Assembly (NCBI RefSeq): GCF_040537815.1
Contig: NZ_JBEWSZ010000001.1
Span: forward strand, 186,001 to 250,000
Reading direction: 5' to 3'
Source of the DNA: Mesorhizobium shangrilense
GTDB taxonomy: Bacteria; Pseudomonadota; Alphaproteobacteria; Rhizobiales; Rhizobiaceae
DNA: 64,000 nt
Shown here: piece after piece, positions 53,100 to 61,579 of the stretch
Position numbering within the stretch: position 1 is the stretch's first letter
How the letters are laid out: each line of letters begins with the position of its first letter
The notes under the pieces: generated by a model
Told to the model about the DNA's origin: nothing
Seen by the model: the letters and a program-made list of their open reading frames with translations, nothing else
The model's database searches: none
Translations under genes and position numbers: made by a program

Positions 53100-54002
53100 C
53101 TAGCTGGCAAGCGCTCGTGCGTAGCCACCTGGCGCTCGTCCCACATGCCGGCTGAACGCGGTACTGAAGGTGCTTGCCGAACTGTAGCCGACGCGTTCGG
53201 CAACCTCGGCAAGCGACACGTCGCGGCGGCGTAGCAAGTCCTTTGCAACGGCCATCCGCCAGCCGAGCAGGTACTCCATCGGCGGCACGCCGACGATGCG
53301 CATGAAGCGGTCGAAGAAGGCCGATCGCGACAGCGCGGCTTCGCGCGCCAGTTCGACCACCGTCCAGGGCCGGGCGGGGTCGCCATGCATCCGCCGTATT
53401 GCGGCCGATACGCGCGTATCCGCTAGGCCGCGCAGCAGGCCCGGCGGCGTGTCCTCGCCCTGCAGGGAGCGCAGTGCTTCGACCAGCAGCACTTCGACAA
53501 GCCGCGAGAGCACGAGATCGCGGCCCGGCCTGTGTTCGCGGGCCTCTTCGCCCACCAGTCGCGTCAGGATCGACAACCTGTCGGCGCCGCGCATGTGCAC
53601 GAGCGCCGGCAGCATCGATACCAGCAATTCCGCGTCGGGTGAGTCGAAGACGAAGTAGCCGCCGAGCAGCCGGACGTCGGGATCGCCGTCGGGGTTTCCA
53701 TGACGGACCTCGTCGTCCGGCGCCGGCGCCGCCCTGGGGTCGATGACCACCGGCTTCACCGGCGCGAAACCCGACATGACGAAGCCGGGCGTGGCCGGCA
53801 GGAGCACGAAGTCGCCGGCCTCGATCGTGATGGGCTGCTGGCCGTCGACATGCAGCCGACAGCTGCCTTCCAGCACCGTGCAGAAGCTGGGCTCGCCGAA
53901 GTCGGTGTAGCGGACGCCCCAGGTGCCGGCGCCGCTTATGCCCTTGGCGAACACGGTGCGCGGCCGCAGCAGCGCGATGACTTCGGAGAGTGGGTCGATC
54001 AT
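53100..54002 (-). CDS. AraC-family regulator with cupin-like N-terminus (Cupin_6)
   Basis: 300 aa. N-terminal cupin (VFAKGISGAGTWGVRYTDFG, SCRLHVDGQQPITIEAGDFV) and C-terminal HTH (HGDPARPWTVVELAREAALS, LAEVAERVGYSSASTFSTAF). Same subtype and arrangement as the regulator at 50496. ATG 54002 used; a TTG at 54038 is possible. Divergent from the SDR gene at 54100, which it probably controls. Confidence 0.88.
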   Translation of the reverse strand: MIDPLSEVIALLRPRTVFAKGISGAGTWGVRYTDFGEPSFCTVLEGSCRLHVDGQQPITIEAGDFVLLPATPGFVMSGFAPVKPVVIDPRAAPAPDDEVRHGNPDGDPDVRLLGGYFVFDSPDAELLVSMLPALVHMRGADRLSILTRLVGEEAREHRPGRDLVLSRLVEVLLVEALRSLQGEDTPPGLLRGLADTRVSAAIRRMHGDPARPWTVVELAREAALSRSAFFDRFMRIVGVPPMEYLLGWRMAVAKDLLRRRDVSLAEVAERVGYSSASTFSTAFSRHVGRAPGGYARALAS

Positions 54003-54099
54003 GTTTCGGACTTTAGCAAATGAAATCTGGACGTTCAATCGTAGGAGGTCCTGATGCCCTGGCCTAAAACCGCGTCATCGAAATCTGAAGGACACCGCT

Positions 54100-54840
54100 A
54101 TGAAAACTGTACTGATCACCGGCTGCTCGTCGGGCTATGGCCTGGAAACCGCACGTCATTTCCTGGACAGGGGGTGGAACGTCATCGCGACGATGCGCAC
54201 GCCACGGCTGGATATCCTGCAGGACAATGATCGCCTGAGGGTGTTGGCGCTGGACGTCACCAGTGCTGACAGCATCGCGGCGGCCCTCGACGCCGCCGGT
54301 CCCATCGACGCACTGGTCAACAATGCCGGGGTCGGCGTGATTGGCGCGCTGGAAGCCACGCCCATGTCCAAGACGCGGCAGGTGTTCGAGACCAACACGT
54401 TCGGCGTGATCGCAATGACCCAGGCCGTCGTGCCTCAGTTCCGCAAGCGGATGTCGGGCGTGATCGTCAACGTCACGTCAAGCGCGACGCTGACGCCCAT
54501 GCCGCTGGCTTCGGTCTACACGGCCAGCAAGATGGCGATCGAAGGTTTTACCGGATCGCTCGATCATGAGCTGCGCGCCTTCAACGTGCGCGTCAAGCTG
54601 GTCGAGCCCGGCTACGGCCCCACGACGCGTTTCTCCCAGAACACGGATTTGCGCCTTGAGGACGTCATTCCGGCACCGTACGCGGCCTTCGCGCAGCCGA
54701 TACTCGCGTCCTTCGCGCGGCCGGCGCTGGTGACGACCGAAGCCGACGTGGCGGAGGCCGTATGGCAGGCCGCGAACGATGAATATGGGCAGTTGCGGTT
54801 CCCGGCCGGTCCCGACGCCGTGGCGCTGGCTCGCCGATAG
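54100..54840 (+). CDS. SDR-family oxidoreductase
   Basis: 246 aa classical SDR: TVLITGCSSGYGLETARHFL, NNAGVGVIGALE, Ser in NVTSSATLTP, YTASK. Residues and layout fit the 3-oxoacyl-/retinol-dehydrogenase-like group in which TGCSSGYG replaces the usual TGxxxGIG. GAAGGACA precedes the ATG. Partner of the AraC regulator at 53100. Confidence 0.92.
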   Translation: MKTVLITGCSSGYGLETARHFLDRGWNVIATMRTPRLDILQDNDRLRVLALDVTSADSIAAALDAAGPIDALVNNAGVGVIGALEATPMSKTRQVFETNTFGVIAMTQAVVPQFRKRMSGVIVNVTSSATLTPMPLASVYTASKMAIEGFTGSLDHELRAFNVRVKLVEPGYGPTTRFSQNTDLRLEDVIPAPYAAFAQPILASFARPALVTTEADVAEAVWQAANDEYGQLRFPAGPDAVALARR

Positions 54841-54951
54841 GCAGGAGAAGGTGGTGTCCGCACGTCGGAGAACTTTTCGCACCTCTGATGTCGGAATTCC
54901 GGTTCCCCCTTCGTCCTTTGCTTGTCACGATCGACGAAGGGAGACGACGAG

Positions 54952-55614
54952 ATGAGGACACCGATGATCCCCACCATCACTGCCTTTGAACGGTCGCCCG
55001 ATCGTGGCAGGGGGCTGGCACGTGACATGCCGGTTCGCTGGGCGCTCGAAGAAGTCGGCCAGCCCTACGAGGTTCGTCTTGTCTCCTTCAGCGGGATGAA
55101 GGAACAAGCGCATCTGGCGCTTCATCCATTCGGGCAGATCCCGACTTATGAGGAAGGTGATCTCGCTTTGTTCGAGTCCGGGGCGATCGTGTTCCATATC
55201 GCGGAGCACCATCGCGGCCTTCTGCCTGACGATGCGAATGCACGGGCACGCGCGATCACCTGGATGTTTGCCGCGATCGGCACGATCGAGCCGCCGATCC
55301 TCGAACGTTCAACGGCAATGTTCGTGGAGCGCGACGCGGATTGGAGCGCGCAAAGACTGCCTCTGATCGATGATCGCATACGCAACCGTCTGGCCGCGCT
55401 CTCGGGGCGGCTCGGCAATGCCGATTGGCTCGATGGCATGTTCAGCGCTGGCGACCTGGTCATGATCGGCGTGCTGCGCCGGCTGAGCGCATCGGGCATG
55501 CTGAGCGAATATCCGAACCTCTCTGCCTATGTCGCCCGCGGCGAAGCGCGGCCTGCCTTCAGGCGTGCCTTCGACGCGCAATTTGCGGTTTTCACCGCCG
55601 CATCGGCTGGCTGA
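54952..55614 (+). CDS. Glutathione S-transferase
   Basis: 220 aa. Thioredoxin-like N-terminal domain with VRWALEEVGQPYEVRLVSFS, cis-Pro in FGQIPTYEEG and LFESGAIVFHIAEHH (glutathione-contacting E-S). C-terminal helical domain with SAGDLVMIGVLRRL. AAGGGAGACG precedes ATG 54952. A stress/conjugation enzyme typical of soil bacteria. No operon partner. Confidence 0.92.
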   Translation: MRTPMIPTITAFERSPDRGRGLARDMPVRWALEEVGQPYEVRLVSFSGMKEQAHLALHPFGQIPTYEEGDLALFESGAIVFHIAEHHRGLLPDDANARARAITWMFAAIGTIEPPILERSTAMFVERDADWSAQRLPLIDDRIRNRLAALSGRLGNADWLDGMFSAGDLVMIGVLRRLSASGMLSEYPNLSAYVARGEARPAFRRAFDAQFAVFTAASAG

Positions 55615-55731
55615 GGACCAGGAAACCGCCCCTGAAATTGGCTGGGGAAATGCGCGATTTGCATCCCGCGCATCAAGGGAACGTTAACCTTGTCGCTCCA
55701 CCTTCCGCGTTCAACCTTTGGAGCGGCAGAT

Positions 55732-55935
55732 ATGTACCGAATTCTCATCGTGTCCTTCATGGCGGTCGCACTCGCCGGCTGCGGCTCGACGCACGCAATG
55801 CGCACCGCCACCGGCGCGGTTATCGGCGCCGGCTCGGGCGCTTTGGCCGGAGCCGCCATTGCCGGAACCGGCGGTGCGGTGGTTGGCGGGCTGGGTGGCG
55901 CCGCCGTTGGCGCGGTGGTTGGATCCAGCCAGTGA
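55732..55935 (+). CDS. Small glycine-zipper lipoprotein
   Basis: 67 aa. Lipobox LAGC (Cys about 16) after YRILIVSFMAVA, then a GA/GG-rich glycine zipper (GAVIGAGSGALAGAAIAGTG, GAVVGGLGGAAVGAVVG). Resembles the outer-membrane lipoproteins of the Rick_17kDa/glycine-zipper type that associate with the envelope. GGAG precedes ATG 55732. Confidence 0.82.
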   Translation: MYRILIVSFMAVALAGCGSTHAMRTATGAVIGAGSGALAGAAIAGTGGAVVGGLGGAAVGAVVGSSQ

Positions 55936-56017
55936 ACAATCACCTGTCCGGGCGAGCGGGTGTCCTTTGATCCCGTAGTTCAGGAGACGCCGGAGGTTTG
56001 ATCCTCGGTGTTCTGCC

Positions 56018-56488
56018 CTATGGCGCTTTCTTCTGGGCGGCGTTGCGCAGCATGGCGCCGCGACCGCGCAGGTCCTGCACGAAGATGCGCCTTTCGTCCG
56101 GCGTCAACGTTCCTGCGAAATCGATGACGGCCTTCTCGACGGCGATTCGAACATTGAAGTCGGCCTTGCGCACCACTTCCAACTGCGCGTCCACCGCCGG
56201 CTGGTCGATCGCATCGGCCGCCAGCAGCGTGGAAAGCTGGGCGCGGCCGTTGCGTGCCGCCTCGACATCGGCGGCCGCGTCATGCCGCGCCCGGTTCAGC
56301 ATCTGGCGGAAAATCTTCTGCTGCGGCGCCGACAGGTGCTGGGCGGCGAAGCGCAGGCCCTGGCCCGATTGCGCCAGCCTGTTGTGCCCGAACGAATACC
56401 AGAGCAGGGCGCCGCCGGCGGCGCCGACGAAGAACACGTTGAAGGCAAGCGACGCGGCGATGATGATGTTCAGCGATCTCGTGCTCAT
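56018..56488 (-). CDS. Membrane-anchored periplasmic protein of the CpxP/heavy-metal-sensor type
   Basis: 156 aa. One N-terminal membrane helix (IIIAASLAFNVFFVGAAGGA), then a helical periplasmic part with RFAAQHLSAPQQKIFRQMLN and TLTPDERRIFVQDLRGRGAM, the CpxP/Spy/ZraP-like LTxxQ pattern. Starts within the anti-sigma stop (TGATG overlap). Last gene of the EF-hand/sigma/anti-sigma operon, so probably the envelope-sensing element. Confidence 0.82.
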   Translation of the reverse strand: MSTRSLNIIIAASLAFNVFFVGAAGGALLWYSFGHNRLAQSGQGLRFAAQHLSAPQQKIFRQMLNRARHDAAADVEAARNGRAQLSTLLAADAIDQPAVDAQLEVVRKADFNVRIAVEKAVIDFAGTLTPDERRIFVQDLRGRGAMLRNAAQKKAP

Positions 56489-56982
56489 CACTCGTCCACC
56501 GTCTGCTCGTTCATCGTCTGCCCATCCACCGTTTGCCCATCCACCGTTTGCAAGGGATCATTGAAGGCGGTGAGGTTGTGGGCGTCACCCTCGTCATAGG
56601 CCTGGCCGATCATCGGCACGACGACGGCCAGCGTCATCGCGCCGGCCAGCGCGCCGGCAAGGCCGATGCCGACAATGCCGGCGCCCCAGAATCCCGCCCG
56701 TTGCCACAGCGTGGGTTTCGGCCTGGGGCCAACCTTGAGGGCAGGGGCGGCCTGGCGCATGGAGGCCGCCTGAAGAATGGCCTGCCGCAGCTCGCGGCTG
56801 GCAGGCGCCACGACGGAACTGTCCAGCAGGCCGTCAAGCAGGCTGGCCTCGGCGCGGAGCTTGCCGATCGCGTCGGGATTTCGCTCCATGAAGGCGAGCG
56901 CCGCGTCACGCTCGGCCTGCGGCCAGCGATCGGGGCGGGAGCCGTAAGCTCCCACGATTTCGGCAAAGCGTTCGGGCGTCAT
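56488..56982 (-). CDS. Probable anti-sigma factor with C-terminal repeat tail
   Basis: 164 aa. The N-terminal soluble part (ERFAEIVGAYGSRPDRWPQA) is followed by one membrane helix (FWGAGIVGIGLAGALAGAMT) and a periplasmic tail. The last residues repeat QTVDGQTVDGQTMNEQTVDE, encoded by four 15-bp units at 56491-56550, two of them identical. Sits directly after an ECF sigma gene (15-bp gap), the usual place for its anti-sigma. Confidence 0.85.
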   Translation of the reverse strand: MTPERFAEIVGAYGSRPDRWPQAERDAALAFMERNPDAIGKLRAEASLLDGLLDSSVVAPASRELRQAILQAASMRQAAPALKVGPRPKPTLWQRAGFWGAGIVGIGLAGALAGAMTLAVVVPMIGQAYDEGDAHNLTAFNDPLQTVDGQTVDGQTMNEQTVDE

Positions 56983-56997
56983 CGATCCCGGTCCTTG

Positions 56998-57555
56998 TCA
57001 GTGTTCATCGTCGTCCCCCTTGAGATAGGCGCCGAGATTGCGCCGCGCCCTTGCCAGCAGGCTTTCCAGCGCATCGACGCTGATCTCCATGACGGACGCG
57101 GCCTCGATGTTGGAAAGCTCCTGATAGTAGTGGAGCACGATTGCCTCACGCTGCCTGTCCGGCAACGCGGCCAGCGCGGCTTCCACCGTGCGCTGCCGTT
57201 CGCTGTCGAACAAGCCCTGATCCGGGGCTGGTCCGGTGTCGGCCTGTTCGGGCACCTCGGCGACATAGATTTCACGCCGGCGCCGCAGCCGGTCGGAACA
57301 GAGGTTGAGCGCCACCCGGTAGAGCCAGGTGTCGAAGCGCGCGGTGCCGGGCTGCCAGCGCGCGGCCTGCTGCCATATCCTGAGGAATGCTTCCTGTGCG
57401 ACATCCTCGGCCTCGCCCCGGTCACCAAGCATGCGGGCAGCAAGCCCCAGCAGACGCGGCAATTTGCGGGCGACCATGTCGGCGGTCGCGGCCGGGTCGT
57501 TGCGCGCGATCCGCGCAAGGAGCTCCTCGTCTGTCTCCCTGGCGGTCAAAGGCAT
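56998..57555 (-). CDS. ECF-type RNA polymerase sigma factor
   Basis: 185 aa. Sigma region 2 (LGDRGEAEDVAQEAFLRIWQ, RFDTWLYRVALNLCSDRLRR) and region 4 (ALAALPDRQREAIVLHYYQE, LSNIEAASVMEISVDALESL). It directs RNA polymerase to envelope-stress or metal promoters. Followed by its anti-sigma and a CpxP-like protein and preceded by a Ca2+-binding EF-hand protein, so the signal may concern Ca2+ or other cations in the periplasm (inference). Confidence 0.9.
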   Translation of the reverse strand: MPLTARETDEELLARIARNDPAATADMVARKLPRLLGLAARMLGDRGEAEDVAQEAFLRIWQQAARWQPGTARFDTWLYRVALNLCSDRLRRRREIYVAEVPEQADTGPAPDQGLFDSERQRTVEAALAALPDRQREAIVLHYYQELSNIEAASVMEISVDALESLLARARRNLGAYLKGDDDEH

Positions 57556-57576
57556 GCTGTCCGTACACTTGCGTCG

Positions 57577-57978
57577 TCAGTCGTTCGCGTTCTTCGCCGC
57601 CTTGCGGGCGTCGAGTTCGTCCTGGGCAAGGAAGCCGTCGCCATTGGTGTCCAGCCGCTCGAAGCGCTTCTTGGCCAGGGCGTCGATCTCGTTGCCATCG
57701 ATGAAGCCATCGCCGTTGGCGTCCAGTCTTTTGAACATCTTCTCCGGGTCGCCCTTCATCTTGGCCGAAGCCGGCCGCGCCTTCCACTCGTCCAAGGACA
57801 CTTTCCCGTCACCATTGGTGTCGGCGCGCAGCATCGCCTTGCGGGTCATGGCCTGGAACTCGGCAAGCGACAGCTTGCCGTCGCCGTCGGTGTCGCCCTT
57901 CATGGCCGCAACCGCCGGCGAGGCGATCAGCAGCGCAAGCGGGATCAGCGCGTGGCGCAGCCTTGGTCTGAAATCCAT
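57577..57978 (-). CDS. Secreted EF-hand calcium-binding protein
   Basis: 133 aa. Signal peptide RHALIPLALLIASPAVAA. Four EF-hand loops are readable: DTDGDGKLSLAEF, DTNGDGKVSLDEW, DANGDGFIDGNEI, DTNGDGFLAQDEL, each with Asp at 1, 3, 5 and Glu at or near 12. AAAGGACG precedes the ATG. It heads the sigma/anti-sigma/CpxP-like operon (21-bp gap), making a cation link to that stress system likely. Confidence 0.92.
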   Translation of the reverse strand: MDFRPRLRHALIPLALLIASPAVAAMKGDTDGDGKLSLAEFQAMTRKAMLRADTNGDGKVSLDEWKARPASAKMKGDPEKMFKRLDANGDGFIDGNEIDALAKKRFERLDTNGDGFLAQDELDARKAAKNAND

Positions 57979-58209
57979 TCGTCCGTCCTTTCACATAATC
58001 AGGTCAGTCCAGCATTGAACGGTCGTCACCGTCGTTTCCGTCGATGGCAGCCCGAAAAACTGACGATCGCGGTGAACATTTTCGTCGTTCGCGAACATCA
58101 AGCCCGTTTGCCGGCGCATCGATGCGGGTATAGACTGGTGGTGGCACCGACGGCTGGAACAACAAGGAACGGAAAACGGCCGGTCGGCGTTCATGGTGCG
58201 GGAGGCAGC

Positions 58210-58989
58210 ATGGCCACGCCCGATATCGTCACGATACAAGAAACTGCCACATCCGGGGCGGTTCCGCCTGAAACCGCGAGACCAACAGGCCAGCCGCCAC
58301 CGCCCCAGGTCTCCGACAAGTTCGCGCGCGGGCTGACCTCCTCGGAACTCGCCACCACGCTGTCGCATTTCCATCGCGCCGAGATCGCCCGCATGGCGGG
58401 CTGGCGCGATCGGCTGGACCGTACCAGCAACTGGGCGATCACCGTGGTCGCCGCCATGCTGTCGGTGTCCCTGTCGACGGCCAACGCGCATCACGGCGTG
58501 CTTCTGTTCGCCATGCTGCTGATCACGCTGCTGCTATGGATCGAGGCGCGCCGCTACCGGTTCTTCGACGTCTACCGGGCGCGCGTGCGCCAGTTCGAAC
58601 GCTACTACTTCGCCCAGATTTTCTCGCCGCAGCCCGATTTCGCCTCCAACTGGCTGTCGATCGTGGGCGAAAGCCTGAGGGCGCCGCGCTTCCTGATTTC
58701 GCAACGCGCCTCGCTCGCCCGCCGGCTGCGCCGCAACTACATCTTCATGTACCTGATCCTGCTGCTGGCCTGGGTGCTGAAGATCACGACGCCCGCTTTG
58801 CAGAAGGAAGGCTCCAGCACCGGCATCGCCGGGTCGCTGCACGACGCGCTGACGGGTGCTGCACTCGGGCCGGTGCCCGGCGCGGCCGTCCTCGTGGTGG
58901 TCGTGCTCTTCTACGCCGGGCTTTTCGCGGCGGCCTATCTCATCCCTGACAATGATGGGGAACTGTCGCATGGCGACGTCCATGTGTGA
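58210..58989 (+). CDS. DUF2270-like integral membrane protein
   Basis: 259 aa. Pro/Thr-rich N-terminus, then ELATTLSHFHRAEIARMAGW, four membrane segments (WAITVVAAMLSVSLSTANAH, VLLFAMLLITLLLWIE, FMYLILLLAWVLKITTP, AAVLVVVVLFYAGLFAAAYL) and a basic loop RYRFFDVYRARVRQFERYYF between, typical of DUF2270. ATG 58210 follows GGGAGGCAGC. The same frame stays open far upstream but that is antisense read-through of the sigma operon. Function unknown. Confidence 0.82.
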   Translation: MATPDIVTIQETATSGAVPPETARPTGQPPPPQVSDKFARGLTSSELATTLSHFHRAEIARMAGWRDRLDRTSNWAITVVAAMLSVSLSTANAHHGVLLFAMLLITLLLWIEARRYRFFDVYRARVRQFERYYFAQIFSPQPDFASNWLSIVGESLRAPRFLISQRASLARRLRRNYIFMYLILLLAWVLKITTPALQKEGSSTGIAGSLHDALTGAALGPVPGAAVLVVVVLFYAGLFAAAYLIPDNDGELSHGDVHV

Positions 58990-59007
58990 GCGCGAACCTG
59001 GCCTGGC

Positions 59008-59601
59008 TCAGGCGTTGACCTTCAGGGCAACGAGCCGGGCGGCGAGGTAACCCTTGACCTGGCGCAGCGCCTGCTCGCGCGTAACGCCGTCGGACTGAAG
59101 GCCGAGCCGCAGCCACAATCCGTCGATCAGCGTGGTGATGCCGAAGGCGATGTCATCAGCCGCCTCAGGGGAAACGAGCGCGCGCAGGCCCGACATGAGG
59201 TTCGAGCGCATCCGCCCGTGGATGACCTTCTGGATGCGGCGCAGTTTCTCGTCGCGCGGTACCTCGCCGCACAGCGACAGCCAGGCGTGGCAGAGTGAAG
59301 GCTGGAAAAGGTGCGGTTCGAAATTGCCGTCGATGACGGCATCGATGCGCTGCATCGGCGTCTTGGCCTGCTTCAGCCTGGCCACCACGGCATCGCGCAG
59401 CACGAGGTTGGACTCGCGCATGGCGTGCTCGAACAGCTCCTGCTTGCTGTTGAAATAGTGCAGCACGATGCCCTTGGACGCGCCGGCCTGGGCGGCGACC
59501 TTCTCGATGGTCGCGCCGGCAATGCCTTCGCGCTGCAGCACGGCGAATGCCGCCTGCCGCAACTCCTTGCGCCTTATATCGCTGATGCGCGTGAGCTTCA
59601 C
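59008..59601 (-). CDS. BetI-type TetR-family repressor
   Basis: 197 aa. The N-terminal HTH (RRKELRQAAFAVLQREGIAG, VAAQAGASKGIVLHYFNSKQ) and the C-terminal part (FQPSLCHAWLSLCGEVPRDE, LRRIQKVIHGRMRSNLMSGL, LIDGLWLRLGLQSDGVTREQ) closely follow BetI, the repressor of choline-to-betaine genes. GTG 59601, with AGGGA upstream, gives a BetI-like length (the E. coli protein has 195 aa). Divergent from choX, so it likely responds to choline and controls uptake. Confidence 0.85.
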   Translation of the reverse strand: MKLTRISDIRRKELRQAAFAVLQREGIAGATIEKVAAQAGASKGIVLHYFNSKQELFEHAMRESNLVLRDAVVARLKQAKTPMQRIDAVIDGNFEPHLFQPSLCHAWLSLCGEVPRDEKLRRIQKVIHGRMRSNLMSGLRALVSPEAADDIAFGITTLIDGLWLRLGLQSDGVTREQALRQVKGYLAARLVALKVNA

Positions 59602-59680
59602 CGGCCGATCCCTGTTCAAAGAATCCACGTTGACATTTTCGTCCACCGAGATCAAGAATTGACCAGTGGGACAATAATTA

Positions 59681-59692
59681 GACCAAACGGTC
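59681..59692. promoter_or_regulatory. Possible operator between betI-like gene and choX
   Basis: GACC-AAAC-GGTC inverted repeat, with a further GACC/GTCAA context around it, between the divergent starts. Short arms make this uncertain. Confidence 0.5.
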
Positions 59693-59719
59693 AAAAAGAC
59701 CGCAATGAGGAGAACCGAA

Positions 59720-60658
59720 ATGCTTCGCATCCTTGGAATGGGCGCCTCGCTGTTGGCGCTGGCGCTGGCTGTGCAGCCGGCCGGCGCGGCCGAGCCCGAA
59801 CAATGCCAGGCCGTGCGCATGGCCGAGCCGGGCTGGAACGACCTTGCCTTCACCACCGGCGTCGCCAGCGTCCTGTTTGACGCGCTGGGCTACAAGGCGG
59901 ACAGTTCGCTGCTCGGCATCAACGTCATCTATGAATCCCTGAAGAACAAGGATCTGGACGTGTTCCTCGGCTATTGGGACCCGGCCATGGTTACCTATTA
60001 CGAGCCCTACAAGAAGGAGGGCTCGGTCGACGATGTGCGGGTCAACCTCACCGGCGCCAAATATACTTTCGCCGTGCCGACCTATGTCTGGGAGGCCGGG
60101 GTCAAGGATTTCGCCGATCTGCACAAGTTCGCCGACAAGTTCGGCAAGAAGATGTACGGCATCGAGCCCGGTTCGAACCAGCTGATGATGGACGCCATCG
60201 CCGATCCGTCGCTCGATCTCAAGGGTTGGGAAGTGGTTGAGTCCAGCGAGGCCGGCATGCTCTCGGAGGTCGGCTACCAGATCAAGGAAAAGCGCTTCAT
60301 CGTCTTCCAGGGCTGGGCGCCGCACCCGATGAACCGGATGTATGATTTCAAATATCTGACCGGCGGCGACAAGTTCTATGGACCAAATCTGGGCGCCGCG
60401 ACCGTGACGACGCAGGTGCGCAAGGGCTATCTCGCCGAATGTCCCAATGTCGGGCAATTGCTCAAGAATCTCGCCTTCGACGTTGATTTCGAGAATGCCG
60501 GCATGGGCTATCTGATCAATGACGGCATGAAGCCGGAAGAAGCCGGGCTGAAGGCGATCAAGGAGAATCCGGGCAGGCTCGACGCCTGGCTGGCCGGGGT
60601 CACGACATTCGACGGCAAGCCCGGGCTGGAGGCCGTGAAGCAGAAGCTCGGCCTGTGA
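59720..60658 (+). CDS. choX: Choline ABC transporter substrate-binding protein
   Basis: 312 aa. Signal peptide LRILGMGASLLALALAVQPA to about AGAA. The mature part matches ChoX: CQAVRMAEPGWNDLAFTTGV, VFLGYWDPAMVTYYEPYKKE, VPTYVWEAGVKDF, VFQGWAPHPMNRMYDFKYLT. The Trp residues (WND, YWDP, VWEA, GWAP) are in the places of the aromatic box that binds the choline ammonium. GAGGAGAAC precedes ATG 59720. The usual choW and choV genes do not follow; instead a hydrolase overlaps the stop. Confidence 0.9.
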   Translation: MLRILGMGASLLALALAVQPAGAAEPEQCQAVRMAEPGWNDLAFTTGVASVLFDALGYKADSSLLGINVIYESLKNKDLDVFLGYWDPAMVTYYEPYKKEGSVDDVRVNLTGAKYTFAVPTYVWEAGVKDFADLHKFADKFGKKMYGIEPGSNQLMMDAIADPSLDLKGWEVVESSEAGMLSEVGYQIKEKRFIVFQGWAPHPMNRMYDFKYLTGGDKFYGPNLGAATVTTQVRKGYLAECPNVGQLLKNLAFDVDFENAGMGYLINDGMKPEEAGLKAIKENPGRLDAWLAGVTTFDGKPGLEAVKQKLGL

Positions 60659-61560
60659 GGGTGGTAGACCAGCAAGGCTGGGCGCGCGCCAAGCGTCATG
60701 TCGATATCGCCGGCGTCTCGACGGGAAACGTCGATATCGCCAGCGTCTCGACGGGAAACGTCGAGATCGCCAGCGCCGACATCGCCTATGTCGACATCGC
60801 CGGGAACGTGAACCCCGGCGAAGGGCCGGCGCTGGTGCTGGTGCATGGCTTCACAGACACCAGCCGCAGCTTCTCGCTAATGGCGCCGCATCTCACCGGC
60901 CGCCGGCTCATCATTCCGGACCTGCGCGGTCACGGCGCTTCGCCGGCGGGGACGAGGGGCTTGAGCCCCGCGGATTTCGCTGCCGATATCGCCGGGCTGA
61001 TCGGGGCCTTGCGGCTGGATCGGCCGGTGCTGGTCGGCCATTCGCTGGGCAGCATGGTGGCCATCGAGACCGCCGCTGCATATCCTGACCTGCTCGGCGG
61101 GCTCGTGGTGCTGGCCGGAACGCTGCGGCCCGACATCGGCGACGACCATCCGATGGTGGTCGGTGTCGGAACGCTGCGGGATCCGATATCCTCGGCCGAT
61201 CCCTTCTATGACTATTGGCATGCCTGCGAGGCCGAAGTTTCGCCGAAGTTCCTCGACATGGCAGCGCGGGAGGCCTCGGCAATGCCGGTGGCCCTGTGGC
61301 GCACGATCCTCGAAGAGGTGCGCCGCACCGACCTGACCGCCAGCGCGCGCGCCTTGCGCGTGCCGACGCTGATCATCGGCGGCGGCCACGACCCGCTGTT
61401 CGATGCCACGCATCAACAGCGGCTGCGCGATGAAATTCCGGAAGCTGTTTTTGTGAGTGCCGATCACTGCGGCCACAATCCGCACTGGGAAGACCCGGCA
61501 CTGGTTGCGCGAACCATTGCCGCGCATGTCGCGGCGCTGGCCGCACCGGCCGTCGCCTGA
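60655..61560 (+). CDS. Alpha/beta hydrolase, translationally linked to choX
   Basis: 301 aa. Begins at GTG overlapping the choX stop (GTGA). Oxyanion motif LVHGFTDTSRSFSLMAPHLT, nucleophile Ser in LVGHSLGSMVAIETAAA, acid in TLIIGGGHDPLFDA, His in SADHCGHNPHWEDP: a complete catalytic triad. The first 45 residues are unusual: a 30-bp tandem DNA repeat encodes DIAGVSTGNV-like copies. Probably co-expressed with choX and the following amidase; a choline-ester or amide substrate is inferred from context. Confidence 0.87.
   Translation: MRVVDQQGWARAKRHVDIAGVSTGNVDIASVSTGNVEIASADIAYVDIAGNVNPGEGPALVLVHGFTDTSRSFSLMAPHLTGRRLIIPDLRGHGASPAGTRGLSPADFAADIAGLIGALRLDRPVLVGHSLGSMVAIETAAAYPDLLGGLVVLAGTLRPDIGDDHPMVVGVGTLRDPISSADPFYDYWHACEAEVSPKFLDMAAREASAMPVALWRTILEEVRRTDLTASARALRVPTLIIGGGHDPLFDATHQQRLRDEIPEAVFVSADHCGHNPHWEDPALVARTIAAHVAALAAPAVA
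60700..60777 (+). repeat. 30-bp tandem repeat inside the hydrolase N-terminus
   Basis: Two copies (60700-60729, 60730-60759) differ at one base; a third partial copy follows. In frame (30 is divisible by three), encoding repeated VDIA-(G/S)VSTGN. Such repeats can vary in number by slippage without breaking the gene. Confidence 0.88.
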
Positions 61561-61579
61561 TGGAACGGCGGGAGGACCA

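Noticed and set aside
56533..58209. Upstream part of an 818-codon plus-strand frame
   Set aside because: Antisense of the sigma-factor operon; only the part from 58210 is a real gene with its own ribosome site.
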